From assembly GCF_000247695.1 (NCBI RefSeq), contig NW_004624782.1, positions 13,627,561 through 13,691,560 on the forward strand: a DNA stretch of 64,000 bases. Reading direction: 5' to 3'. The first letter of the stretch is position 1. Each line of letters opens with the position of its first letter. Shown one piece after another: positions 1-10,700 of this stretch. The notes below the pieces were generated by a model. The model was not told the origin of the DNA, did not search any database, and saw only the letters and a program-made list of their open reading frames with translations. This stretch comes from Heterocephalus glaber. Taxonomy: Eukaryota > Chordata > Mammalia > Rodentia > Bathyergidae. The position numbers and the translations under genes were made by a program.

Positions 1-302
1 AGCCTCGATTTGTCCCTCGTCTGTGGGCCTCGGGCCTGATGGATTGGAGTGGGGGGGCAGCTTGCTTTTTGGGCCCTAGCTTTGATGCCGTCTGCCTGTC
101 AGAAGAGCATTGGTCCCCAAACACCACCAGAGGCTCCCTGCTTTTGCTTACATGATGTTTAAGAGCCATAAGAGAAATCTTCAGCATGAGAGTATGTGAG
201 AGTAGAGCGGCCACTGGGAAAAGAGGCAGCTCTACAAGTTACTGGTCTTCCTGTTTATAGACCTCCTGATGTAGCTCTCACAACCTCTGCTTCTCTGTTC
301 AC

Positions 303-386
303 TTTTTTTTTTGGTACCGGGGATCGAACTCAGGACCTTGTGCTTGTGAGGCAGGCACCAGAACCACTGAGCTAAATCCCTGGCCC
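303..386 (-). mobile_element. tRNA-Ala-like SINE (family description)
   Basis: Reference copy for the young family in this window: about 70 bp plus A-tail, beginning GGCCRGGGATTTAGCTCAGT, with Pol III A box TAGCTCAGTGG and B box GTTCGATCC, ending CCCGGTACC plus A-tail. The anticodon-arm region (GCCTCGCAAGC in good copies) resembles tRNA-Ala, as in ID elements. This copy is flanked by CTGTTCAC at 295-302 and 388-395. Confidence 0.85.
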
Positions 387-398
387 TCTGTTCACTTT

Positions 399-497
399 TT
401 TTTGTTGTTGTTGTTGCTTTTTTGGTACCGGGGATTGAACTCAGGTCCTTGCGCTTTCCAGGCAGGTGGTGGAACCACTGAGCTAAATCCCCGGCCC
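399..497 (-). mobile_element. tRNA-Ala-like SINE, second insertion in the same target
   Basis: Tail is a GTT-rich stretch. CTGTTCAC occurs at 388-395 and 498-505, shared with the preceding SINE and the B1 that follows. Confidence 0.85.
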
Positions 498-505
498 CTG
501 TTCAC

Positions 506-652
506 TTTTTTTTGAGACAGGGTCTCACTCTATAGTTCAGGCTGCCCTAAAACTCACTGTGAAGCCCAAGCTGGCCTTGAACTCACAGCAATCTTCCTGC
601 CTCAGCCTCCTGAGTGCTGGGCTCACAGGTATGTGCCACCACACCTGGCTCA
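506..652 (-). mobile_element. B1-type SINE
   Basis: Antisense copy with GAGACAGGGTCTCACTC and the internal duplicated GCC(C/T)..AACTCAC segment. CTGTTCAC flanks it at 498-505 and 653-660. Confidence 0.8.
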
Positions 653-1534
653 CTGTTCACTGTTAATTGGTCGTCCTTACCATACCCTCCCAGTCAAGTT
701 CTGAAAGGAGCCCCTGATTGGCTCACATGCTACCCAGCAGCCTTATTGGGCACAGTCCTTTAGGCCAGTCTAGCTCATTGGCTGCTGGCAAAATGTGGCC
801 AACACTCAGGTCACATGCTCCTATCTGGACCAATCTGCAGCTACTGCTGTGGAAAGGCCACCTTGGAGCTGTGTTGGTCGAAGCAGTGGCAGTAAAGCAG
901 GGAGGAAGCAGATACTTGCTCTCTGCCAGGCTTTCTGCTGAGGAGCTGGTAGGGGACATAGGAATCACACATCCCTGACCTCAAGGAAATCAGTCTGATT
1001 AGATGGACTTTGTTTCCTTGTTGTTTGTAGCACTGGGGATTGAACCCAGAACCTTCACACTGAGCTACACCCTCAGCCCTTTTTTATTTTTTATTTTGAG
1101 AGTCTCACTGTGCCAGGCCGGGACATCAGCCTGTGTCAGGAAGCTTTGAAAGTGCCAAGTGTCATTCAAGGCTTGAAGGCTGAGGGCAGGGGAAAGGCAG
1201 GAAGGCTCATGAAGGAGGCAGCGTTTAGCAGAACCTTGAAGAGCGGGTAGGGTATTGACCTGCACAAGTGGGAGAAAGGGAACCTCCAGAGGAGAGAGCC
1301 ACACAAGGGAAAGTGGAGCAGGACAGGAAAGCCCTGGTGCGTCCAAAGGACACTCCCACTGGTTTTCCAGAGTCATACACTGAAAGACTGAAAGCAGTGG
1401 GCATTAAGTTCATAAGGGAATTGCAGAGGGCTCCCTGGCCTGCTTCTGGAGTTGAGATTGTCTCTAGGCAGGCATTCATTGAACAAATATGGGTGAGTAA
1501 AGCCAAGTGCTGCAGCTTTGGTATGAAAAAGACA

Positions 1535-1681
1535 ATGTTCTCCCTGTACTCTAGGAGGCCTTGGCAGGAGGCTCCCAAGTCAAGCCCAGTCTGGGTAACT
1601 TGGCAAGACCCTGTCTCAAAAAGGGCAGGGATGAAGCTCACTGCAAAGGCCCTGGGTTCAAGCTGCAGTGCCGAAAAATAA
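1535..1681 (+). mobile_element. B1-ID dimer SINE, degenerate
   Basis: A B1 half ending AAGACCCTGTCTCAAAAA is followed by an ID-like half with GAAGCTCACTGCAAAGGCCC. Confidence 0.6.
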
Positions 1682-1735
1682 ATTGTCTTACTTTCCAGTG
1701 GGAAGTTAGACGATAATCTAGAAATGAAGACTACA

Positions 1736-1815
1736 GGCTAGGAGTGTAGCTCAGTGGTAGAGCACTTGCCTAGCATGCACGAAGCCTTGGGATCAGTCTC
1801 TAGCATGCATATGCA
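1736..1815 (+). mobile_element. ID-like SINE
   Basis: GGCTAGGAGTGTAGCTCAGT then AGAGCACTTGCCTAGCATGC, the classic ID-type tRNA-Ala head. It is more diverged than the young family. Confidence 0.7.
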
Positions 1816-1861
1816 CACACAAAGAAGAAAGAAAAAACAGAAAAGGAGAAAAAAATAAAGA

Positions 1862-2245
1862 CTGATGCTATGGTGTGGACGTCCCTCCCAACATTCATGT
1901 TGGGTCTAATTGCCATCACGGAGGTGCTAGAGGTGGAGCTCTTAAGCTGTGGTGAGGGCTGAGGACTCTGCTCCTGCAGGGACCAGTGCTGATACTGAGG
2001 AGCAGCTTAGTCACAGAGCCTCCCAGCAAGAGGTGTGCTTGGCCCGTCCTCCCCGCCCTGCACTTCCTCCCCGTCTGTGGGATGCTTTCTGCCCTGTGCT
2101 GATAACACAGCAGTAAACTCTCACCCCATGCAGTTCCTCTGTCTTGGACTTAAGCTCCAGAACCAGGAGCCAAGTGAACCTCTGTTAGTTATAAGTTACC
2201 CACTCTGTGGTATTCTGATATAGCAACACAGCAGACTGAGACGGC
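1862..2245 (+). mobile_element. MaLR LTR (MLT1-like) fragment
   Basis: It begins ATGGTGTGGACGTCC and CATTCATGTTGGGTCTAA. It ends TTATAAGTTACCCACTCTG and CAACACAGCAGACTGAGAC, the order seen in MLT1-class solo LTRs. Confidence 0.6.
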
Positions 2246-2710
2246 TAGAAAACGGGGAGCTACTGAAGGGCTTGGAGTAGGAGCAATGATGGATCTATTC
2301 TGCATTCACAGGGGGACAGAGGAGCTGGAAACAATGGCATGCTCACTCTGTGTACACCCGAGGGTGGGATTCTGACCCATTCTACAGGGGAGAGCAGCCT
2401 GGGCCCCCAGAAGTGTCCATCATGGCACAGTCACCAGAGCAGGCTGCAGAGTCCAGGCCTTGTGCGCTTGTCCCTTGCGTAAGAAAAGGAACTGGCAGGG
2501 GTGGGAATGGGTTGAAGCAGAAGCAGAAGGGAGGCTGATGTGACAACAGCATGGGGTGAGTGGTGAGGGCCAAGGTGGAGGTGGGCCTGGAGAGGGGCTG
2601 GATTTAGAGGGACTCTCTGGGCACCACCCCTGCCCTGCTACTCTCCCTGGGACCCCATGACTCCACCTTGATGTCATCCTTCCAGGCTCTCCTTAAATAT
2701 TCCTAAAAGA

Positions 2711-2798
2711 GGGCTGGGGATTTAGCTCAGTGGTTCTGCCACTTGCCTCGAAAGCACAAGGACCCAAGTTGAATCCCTGGTACCAAAAAAAAAAAAAA
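2711..2798 (+). mobile_element. tRNA-Ala-like SINE
   Basis: Full copy; target duplication ATTCCTAAAAGA on both sides (2698-2709 and 2799-2810, first and last bases approximate). Confidence 0.85.
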
Positions 2799-3249
2799 TT
2801 CCTAAAAGAAATTGAGTCTCACCTACAGCATTTTCGGTGATGGCCAGATAATCTCTCTCTCTCTCTTTCTCCCCTCGCCCCCACTATTATGGCTGCCTCA
2901 GTGTCCTAAACTGATTCAAAAAATTTACCTTTCATGGTCATTTTGACTCTGGGGAAGGGCCAGGAGTCATGCAGTGCCAGATCCTGTGAATAAGGTGGAT
3001 GAGGACCCATCCAAATGTTTTTATAGGCCGGCTTTTCTGTTGGATGGCGCTTAGCAGAAGTATTCACTGTATTTTTTTTTTAATCACATTCATGAAGACA
3101 CTTATAAAAGAGAACTTCCAGAACTGTTTTAGGCAAGAATGGAGGGCTTAAGCATGCCTGAAGTGAAGGAGAGTAGTCTGAGGGGATTAATGGCAGTGTG
3201 TCTTTTACTGTAATACAGCTTGCTTGCTCTTTCTTTCTTTCTTTCTTAA

Positions 3250-3391
3250 TTGTTTTTGAGACAGGGTCTAACTATGTAGTTGAGGTTGGCTTTGAACTCA
3301 GTATGCAGCCCAGGCTGGCCTGGAACTCATGGCGATCCTCCTGTCTCAGCCTCCTGAGTGCTGGATTACAGGCATGTGTCACCATGCCCAT
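3250..3391 (-). mobile_element. B1-type SINE
   Basis: Antisense; contains the internal duplication and ends GTGTCACCATGCCC. Confidence 0.75.
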
Positions 3392-4087
3392 TTGTAAGTT
3401 TTAAGAACTTAAACATCCCCCCCCCTCTTTTTTTTTATGATACCGGGGATAAACTCAGAACTGGGAAGATTCTGTACAGCAATTTGCTACAGCCATGATG
3501 ATGTCACATAGAAAACACCTATGGGGCCAATTCCCACAGAAGGAGGTGTCCGCGTGTCCAGCTGTGGGGCCAGGCCACTGTCCTGTCGGGCATGGATCAC
3601 ATAAGGACTGTGGAGGAGCTGGAACGAGCCCTGAAGGCCACACTGAGGGGCCTGGACTTGATCTTGTGCGTGCAAAAGGAGCATGAGAGAGACATGCTCC
3701 GGTTTCTCAAGGTTAATTTGGCAGGAGCTGTGAAGGAGGAGACTGAGCTAAGAAAGCCACAGTAGCAACAGTTTGGATGAGAACTGTTAGAAGTTCAAAC
3801 CAAAAGGACAGAATTGAGAAGAAGATCAGAGGACTGAGAAGTGACCGTCAGAGTTAAGAAGACAAATCGCGGCAGGGACTAGAGACAAGGAAGAACTCCG
3901 GGGTGGGTGGAGTGCCACTCAAGGCGTTCCCAGTCCCAGATCTTGCAGCTTAGCTTTTTAGGGGAAATCCCTCTCTCACAGGAACCCCTGACTTTTCACA
4001 ATCCTTGGGGCTTCAACCTTGTACCTTCCTCAGCCTTATATTTCTCAAACAGGAAAAAAGAATATTCACTACACTTCAAATGTGTGC

Positions 4088-4555
4088 ACCCTCCCAACTG
4101 TAATGTTGGAATTTAAATCCCACACGAGGTAGTAAGAGGTGAGGCCTGGGCTGAGGGTGCAGCTCAGTGGTGGAGCGAGTGCTTAGCATGCACGAGGCCC
4201 CAAGTTCGAGTCCCAGCACCACAGGAAGATAAAAAGTCAGCGGAGAAAGAGGTGAGGCTTCTGGAAGGTGAGTGGGCCGTGGGGCTCTGGCTGGTGGCTG
4301 AGGTCAGTGCCCTCGGAAAGGTTTGGGGCGTGGAGTGCGTCCCTGCGCTTGTCCACCTTGTGAGGGTGCAGTGAGCCGAAGCTGGCCTGAAAGCAGCGGC
4401 GAGCCCTTTCCACACACCACGTCATGTGGAGCTTTGTTTGATCTTGGACTTCCCAGCCTCCAAAACCGTTAGAAATAAGTTTCTGCTACATGTAAACTGC
4501 CCAGGCTAGGATACCTAATTGTAGCAGCCAGAACAGACTAAGGCAGAAATTGGTA
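4088..4555 (+). mobile_element. MaLR LTR (MLT1-like), split by an ID-like SINE
   Basis: Left part 4088-4147 and right part 4238-4555 flank an ID-like insertion, with GAGGTGAGG repeated at each side. The right end reads TTGGACTTCCCAGCCTCC, GAAATAAGTTTCTGC and CCAGAACAGACTAAGGCAG, an MLT1 hallmark series. Confidence 0.65.
4148..4237 (+). mobile_element. ID-like SINE inside MaLR LTR
   Basis: GCTGAGGGTGCAGCTCAGTG, then GCTTAGCATGCACGAGGCCC. It splits the MLT1-like element. Confidence 0.7.
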
Positions 4556-4582
4556 CTAAGATGTGGGTTGCTGCTCTAGCAG

Positions 4583-4735
4583 CTAAAGCTGGCTGGCAAC
4601 TCGGCCCACACCTGTAACCCAGAACTCAGGAGGCTGAGGCAGGAGCATTGTGAGTTCACGCCCTGCCTGGGCGACTTAGTGAGACACTTGTCTCAAAAGG
4701 GATTTGGAGACCTTGGGTTCAATCCCCAGTACAAA
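4583..4735 (+). mobile_element. B1-ID dimer SINE
   Basis: B1 half followed by GGGATTTGGAGACCTTGGG and TTCAATCCCCAGTAC, the ID-type B-box half. Confidence 0.6.
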
Positions 4736-5241
4736 CAAAGCTGGATTCAATCTCCACTGCCGCCCCCGCAAAGCAGAACTTAAAAGATTAAGAAAATTTT
4801 CAGCCTGGCCATATTAAAAATGAAAATGCATATTCCAGAAACACCAAAAGATGTTTGTGAAGCAGGTCAGTGTGTGTAGCAGGAAGCCAGGTGCCATTCA
4901 TCAGGACATGAAAGGCCCAGGGGCCCGAGGAGGTCTCTGAGGTGTCACTCCAGTCACCCCGAGTGCCAGGGCGTGGAGCCAGAACCATCTCAAGGCGGGC
5001 CCAGCACCTATAGGCCCACAGGAACCAGTCCCAGGGCCACCCCAAGGTTCTACTGCGAGCATCTGAGCAGCACTCATTACTGGCCCTCCCGTGACTCGAC
5101 TGGGCCCAGGGGGAGCTCGTTCTGCAACTCCAGGCTCACAGGTGCTTGGCCTTGGTGCCATTCACACAGTGGCATCTTCATGGGTGCGCAGAGGGCATGA
5201 GCTGTGGGAGCATGGCTACCTCCACCTCCCCCAGGTTTCTT

Positions 5242-5517
5242 TCTTCTTTTTTTGAGACATGGTCTTGCTATGCACTTTAGGCTGGACTTGAACTCACTAT
5301 GGAGCCCAGGCTGGCCTTGAACTCTTGGTGATTCTCCTGCCTCAGCCTCCTCAGTGCTGGGCTCACAGGCATGTGCCAATACACCCAGCCCCAGCCTTTC
5401 TTTAAAATTTTGAGACAGTTTGCTAAACTGTCCAGGCTGAGCTCCAACTTTCGATCCTCCATACTCAGCCTCCCGGAGTGCTGGATGACAGGCGTGTGCC
5501 ACTCACTATGCCCAGCT
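5242..5517 (-). mobile_element. Two adjacent B1-type SINEs
   Basis: Copies at 5242-5392 and about 5403-5517, both antisense, each with GAGACA and CCTCAGCCTCC. Confidence 0.7.
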
Positions 5518-5588
5518 ACAATTCACGTGTCATAATAATGCCTAAGTTATAAACCTTTAAGGCTTCAAGCCTTATGAATTCTCACAGA

Positions 5589-5668
5589 GGGCCAGGGATT
5601 TAGCTCAGTGGTTCTGGTGCCTGCCGCACAAGGTCCTGAGTTCGATCCCCGGTACCAAAAAAAAAAAA
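5589..5668 (+). mobile_element. tRNA-Ala-like SINE
   Basis: A short central deletion (CTGCCGCACAAGG) is present. Target duplication AATTCTCACA. Confidence 0.85.
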
Positions 5669-5729
5669 TTCTCACACACCCTTATTTTGTTCCTATTTAC
5701 CCAAACAGGCAGGTCCACAACCCCTCCCA

Positions 5730-6118
5730 ATGAGTGACACCTATAATCACAACGTAAGCCATCACAAAATATATATGTATATCCTGTTAGCTTTAGTATT
5801 CACAATATGTATTCTGTGATGTCCTCTGTTAGCCTGGAAAATTTATCCTGTTAGCTTCAACGTTCACAACATGCATCCTGTTGTGTTCTGCTGTGTGACT
5901 ATCCCGTTCCTAAAGAAAGCCCCAACCTCAAGACAGTTACGTTATCACCCATCCCAAGGCCACCCCAACTTAAACTATTATATAAAACTCCCCCATTTTA
6001 AAATTTCAGGGCCCAGGTCTTTACGGAGCACCTAGCTCCACTGGGCCAGCCGATCAGATATCTTTCCTCTGTCTCTTTTGTGTGGGTTTGTCTGTCCCAG
6101 TCCAGATTTCCTACAACA
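5730..6118 (+). mobile_element. LTR-like segment with TATA box (solo LTR)
   Basis: A tandem U3-like repeat begins ATCCTGTTAGCTT at about 5779 and again at about 5846, each followed by TTCACAA(T/C)ATG. TATATAAA-type sequence lies at 5978-5985, and a pyrimidine-rich U5-like tail ends CTACAACA at 6118. No internal retroviral coding region follows. The left end and class are uncertain. Confidence 0.45.
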
Positions 6119-6231
6119 ATATAACTCCATTTCAAAGTATACAGTTGAGTAGCTTTTAATATATTTGTGAAATTGTATAATTATCACCACTATCTAATTC
6201 CAGAACATTTTATCACTTCAAAAAGAAATCC

Positions 6232-6348
6232 TAGCTGGGCATTGTGGCGCATGCCTCAGCACTTGGGAGGCTGAAGCAGGATTGCCACAAGTTCAAAATT
6301 AGCCTGAACTACATAGCAAGACCCTGCCTCAACTCCCACCCCTAAAAA
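6232..6348 (+). mobile_element. B1-type SINE inside L1
   Basis: GCTGGGCATTGTGGCGCATG to GACCCTGCCTC; it splits the L1 3' end. Confidence 0.75.
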
Positions 6349-7023
6349 AAGTAATCCTATACCCATTAGCAACCATCTCCCCCGCAATCCATGGCAACCA
6401 CTAACCTACTTTCTGTGACAGGAAGTATCTATTCTGGATATTTTATTTAAATGAAATTAATGCAGTATGGAACCTTATGCCTGGTTTCTTTCACTTAGCC
6501 CATTTTCAAGGTTTATCCACATTGGCGCACATACCAGGATTCCACTCTATGTTATGAGTGAATATTACATTTTACAGATATATCACTTTTTGTTATGCAT
6601 TAATTTGCTGCTGCACCTGTGGGCTATTTCCAGTTTTGTCTGGTACAGATGAGGCAGCTATGAGCATTTGTGTACAAGTTTATATATGAACATATATATT
6701 GAACTCTTTGGGGTATATACCTAGGAGAGGAATGACTGGCTCATGTGGTACCCTTGTGCTGAGCTTTTTTGAAAAACTGACAAACTTTTCCATAACATCT
6801 GCACTATTTCACACATTTACTAGCAATGTACCAGGGCTCTAGTTTTCTTCTCTTCATCCTCACTGACCCTTAATTTCTTTCCTTTTTGGCAGGTGTGAAG
6901 TAGTATCTCATTGTGGCTTTGATTTGCATTTCTTTCATGAGTAATGATGGTGCTTCTTGGTCATTTACATATCTTCTTTAAAGAAGTGTCTGTTCAAATC
7001 CTTTGCTCATTTAAAAAAAAATA

Positions 7024-7135
7024 GGTTAAAGAATAAAGGCAGGGGGTGTAGCTCAGTTGTACACCATTTATCTAGCCTGTATGAGGCCATCAGTTAGATG
7101 ACCAGGACCAGGAGGGGGAGGAGGACTAAAAATAA
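7024..7135 (+). mobile_element. ID-like SINE inside L1
   Basis: GGGGGTGTAGCTCAGTTG head and a degenerate tail. Confidence 0.55.
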
Positions 7136-7540
7136 ACATAAGTTGTCTTTTTATCAAGTTATTCAAGTTCTTTATGTATTCTGGATACAAGTGACTTATC
7201 AAATATATGATTTACAGGTATGTTCTTCCACTCTGTGGATTTTAGCTTTTTAGTTACCATTCTATAACTCACTTGTTCTTTGACAGTGTCTCATGGGCAT
7301 CTTTCAGTGACGAGGAAAAGCTACCTCTTTTTCCCCCCGAATCTTATTTTTTTCCACCCCCATTCTTCATAGCTACCCTCCTCCCATGGTGGCTGCACAC
7401 AGGTTTCCTGACCAGACCACACTGGGCTTCGGAGTGTCCTCCTTTGGTGGGGAGCTGGTGAGGGACCAGGGTGGAGCCGCTCCTGAGCAGAAGCAGTCAT
7501 CAGCCATCTGCTCTGGGATGATGTGAAAATGCAAGTGGGC

Positions 7541-7596
7541 ACAGGAAGTGTCTCTAACCTGCCTACACTTCCTCTATGAACACTGCGGTTTCACAA
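7541..7596 (+). promoter_or_regulatory. ITGAL: ITGAL proximal promoter sites: ETS/PU.1-like, RUNX, C/EBP-like
   Basis: AGGAAGTG lies at 7543-7550 and CACTTCCTC at 7566-7574, both ETS/PU.1-type cores. TGCGGT at 7584-7589 fits the RUNX core TGYGGT. It abuts TTTCACAA (7589-7596), whose reverse complement fits the C/EBP pattern TTNNGNAA. No TATA box is visible before the ATG at 7772. RUNX and C/EBP factors are known to act on overlapping elements of the human CD11a promoter in leukocytes; that this is the same element is inferred from position and motif order. Confidence 0.6.
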
Positions 7597-7771
7597 CCCC
7601 TCCAGCACACTCCTCCTGCTCAGTGTCATCAGCCGGGCGGCTCTGTGAGAAAGTTCCACTGCAAGAGGCCCTGGCACTATCATTTCCCTCTTCTGCCAGG
7701 TCTAGGTTGGCAGCAAACCCAAAGGGCCCTTGAGGACCAGGCTTGTCCGCAGGTCCCTCCCGTGTGGTGAG

Positions 7772-10700
7772 ATGGAGAATTCCCGCATCACCTCAGTGCT
7801 GCTTCTTCTGCTGTCTGCAACCTTTCTTTTTGGTAAGCAACGGGGAGGGGAAGGAAAAGGACATGTGTCTGTGACCAGAGAAATTGCAGGGTGTATGAAG
7901 CTGGAGTAAAGGTGGGACTGGCCATAGGTGATGTGGGACCCAGAAATCCTCATTGGAGAAACAGAGCCGGGGCCCATCTTTGGGGCAAAGTGTGGAGGAA
8001 AGTCAGAGAAGGGAGAGAAGGGTGCAGTGAGGCAGGGGGAGTGGGTTCTTAAAATTTTAGGGCAAATAGGCCAGGTGTGATGGTGTGCATCTGCAATCCA
8101 AGTACTCTGCACATTGTGTTTTTTTTTTTTTTTTTTTGGTACGGGGATCGAACTCGGCTCCTTGTGGTTTCGAGGCAGGTGGTGGAACCACTGAGCTAAA
8201 TCCCTGGCCCAGTCCAAGGACTCTGGGAGGCTGAGGCAGGAGGATCACAAGCTTGAGCCCAGTTTGGGCAATTTAGCCAGACCCTGTCTCAAAATTTAAA
8301 AAATAAATAAAGGACTTGTCTTAGGCCAATCCTTTCCCCTTTCCCTGCCTCACTCCCTTCATCTGAACAAATGGCAGTATGTTCCCTGATATCCCAGGGT
8401 ACCATGACCCACATCCGGGGCCTGAATGACAGGAGGGCAGGAGGACAGTTTGGAGGGTTCAGATGTCGGCCAGGCTGCGGTGAGAAGTAGGGTCCGGGCT
8501 CTGCGCCCTAAGGGTTCGGTTCAGGGAGAGGGCCGGGTGGGAACGGCGCGGGTGGCCGCAGGAGCCAGGGGTCCGGCATCCCCGAGGCTGCCTGCGGGCT
8601 CTGCGCGGCTGGGCCCTGACCAGAGGAGATGTGGGTGTGCGGGCTGCAGCCTCCTGTCGGTTCCCGCCTGAGACCCGGCCGCCAGCACCCTGGGCCCTCC
8701 TGCCTGCTCCGCGCTCACGGCCTCGCCTCTGACCTTTCCTTCTCCGCGCAGAGCCCGAAAGGGAAGTGGCGCCCTGGCTCCGGAAGAGCGGCCGGGCCAG
8801 TCAGGCGGGCGGCGGGTGCGGGTCCTGGGCAGGGAGGGCCGCTGACCGCCGTGCCTTCTTCCTCAGAGCCGGCCTCCAGCTACAACCTGGAAGTGAGGGG
8901 TGCGCAGAGCTTCTCCTTCCCGCCCGCCGGGAGACACTTCGGGTACCGCGTGCTGCAGGCCTCGGGCGGGTGAGCGCCCACCGCCCACTGCGTCCCGCCC
9001 GCCATCCGCCCCTCACGGCCCCTGCCCCCGAGTCCCCCGGGAACGCCACAGCCCCGAGCCGAGCTCCGACCTGGAGTCTGCCGGCGCAGGCCCGCTAACC
9101 GGGAAGGCACGGGAGCGCCGCTCTGGAAGGAGGGCTGTAGAGAGTGCTTCCGGCGCCAGGCAGAAACAGGGCAGCCGAGGAGCCTCCCCCGCGGGACAGG
9201 AACCGGGACCGTGCTTTGGATGCGGGGTCTGCAGCCCTCCACAGGCGGCGCGGGGGGCGGGGGGCGCAGCTCAGGGCAGCCTTCTCCCCAGGGTTGTGGT
9301 GGGCGCTCCGGGCGAGGGCAGCAGCGCAGGAAGCCTGTACTGGTGCGAGCCCGGCACTGGACACTGCCAGCCCGTCCGCCTGACTGGTGAGTGGCGGAGG
9401 CGCCTGGGGTGGGCTCCCCTAGCAACAGGGCTGACCAATCTTCTGGTGCCTGCAGGTTCCAACTATACCTCCAAGTACTTGGGGATAACCTTGGTAACAG
9501 ACCCCGCGGACGGAAGGGTTTTGGTAAGAGTTTTGTGTATTGGTACCGGGGATCGAACTCACGACCTTGCAGTTGTGAGACAGCTGTCAGCACCAGTGAG
9601 CTAAATCCCTGGCCCTTGTGTATGGTTTTATCAGAGCCTGTGAGGCTCAGTGCTGGGAAAGAGACTGAAAAGAGAGAAAAATAAAATGGATAAAAGATCC
9701 CATAGAAGGTGAAGGGCATCAGAGGGATTAGTTTGTCAGTGTTTATGAAGAACCAACTCTAAGCCAGGGATTTAGCTCAGTGGCACCGCGCCTGCCTTGC
9801 AAGCACAAGGCCAAGTTCGAACCCCGGTACTGAAAAACAAACAGAACCGACTATGAGCTGGGTGTGCTGGTGCAGACCTGTAATCCCAGCACTGGGGAGG
9901 CTGAGGCAGGAGTACCATGTGAGTTCAAGGCCAGCCTGGACTACATAATGAAACCTTGTCTCAAAAAACAAAACAAAACAAACTATGAAGTCAGGTCTGC
10001 CCTGTGATCCCAGCACTCTGGTAGGCTGAGTCAGGAGAATAGCAACTTCAACCCTGGCCCAGGCAATTTAGCAACGGAGACTGTGTCTCAAAAATAAAAA
10101 ATAAGGCCAGGGATTTAGCTCAGTGGCTCTGCCACCTGCCTCAAAAGCAAAAGGTCCCGAGTTTGATCCCTGGTACAAAAAAAAAAGTGTGAAAATAAAA
10201 AATAAAGGGTTGGGGATGTAGCTCAGTGCAGTGCAAAGGCTGAGAGTTCAAATCTCCAGTGCTACAAAAAAAAAAAAAAGAACCGACTAGCCAGCTATGA
10301 ACCAGCTATTTTAATTAATTTATTTTTTGCTTTTGGAGACAGGATCTTGCTGGCCTGGGCTCAGTATGTAGGCCAGGCTGGCCTTGAACTTCCAGGGTCC
10401 TCTTGGTGGGTGCTGGGATTACAGGTGCACACCACCAAGCCCGGTCTCAACTGGCATTTTCAAGACCCTCCTAACCTCATTGTTTTTTGGTTTTTGTTTT
10501 TTTTTGGTACCAGGGATTGAACTCGGGTCCTTGCGCTTACGAAGCAGGCGACGAAACCACTGAGCTAAATCCCCAGCTAACCTCATTTTTTATATTAAAT
10601 ATCTATGACTGTGTCATTTTGGTGGTGTGTTTTCTTTTAATGTTTTTTCTAGAACTGGGGATTGAATCCAGGGCCTTCTCACTGTGCTATGTCTCCAGCC

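Larger units (their letters stand above)
663..1861. other. Gene-free stretch with old repeats
   Basis: 663-1030 shows nothing recognisable. An antisense ID-like fragment lies at about 1030-1080. 1186-1490 resembles an ancient dispersed repeat ending in an L2-like GGCATTCATTGAACAAAT. A B1-ID dimer (1535-1681) and an ID-like SINE (1736-1815, with TGTAGCTCAGTGGTAGAGC) follow. Confidence 0.4.
2246..4087. other. Gene-free stretch upstream of ITGAL
   Basis: 2246-2710 is unique DNA. A SINE follows at 2711-2798. 2811-3235 is unique with a short CT run (2852-2866). A B1 lies at 3250-3391. 3396-4087 contains a gene-like-looking but frame-broken A/G-rich segment that resembles an ancient dispersed repeat. 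No gene was seen. Confidence 0.4.
6119..7264 (-). mobile_element. LINE-1 (L1M-type) 3' end, antisense, interrupted twice
   Basis: AT-rich DNA with phrases typical of reversed L1M 3' ends: TTTCACTTAGCCCATTTTCA, GGCTATTTCCAGTTTTG, TTTGATTTGCATTTC and TCTGGATACAAGTGACTTAT. It is split by a B1 (6232-6348) and an ID-like SINE (7024-7135). No reading frame survives. Confidence 0.7.

Noticed and set aside
1186..1490. Possible exon-like A/G-rich segment (also 3560-3900 and 21640-21980)
   Set aside because: The similar wording of the three segments suggests ancient dispersed repeats; the family could not be named without a search.
7702..8217. 171-codon minus-strand frame over ITGAL exon 1
   Set aside because: Ends in SINE poly-A-derived Lys runs; overlaps a well supported exon on the other strand.
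8880..9719. 279-codon minus-strand frame and several plus-strand frames near 8.4-9.6 kb
   Set aside because: They arise from stop-poor CpG-rich DNA over ITGAL exons 2-3 and run into a SINE; no domain is recognisable.
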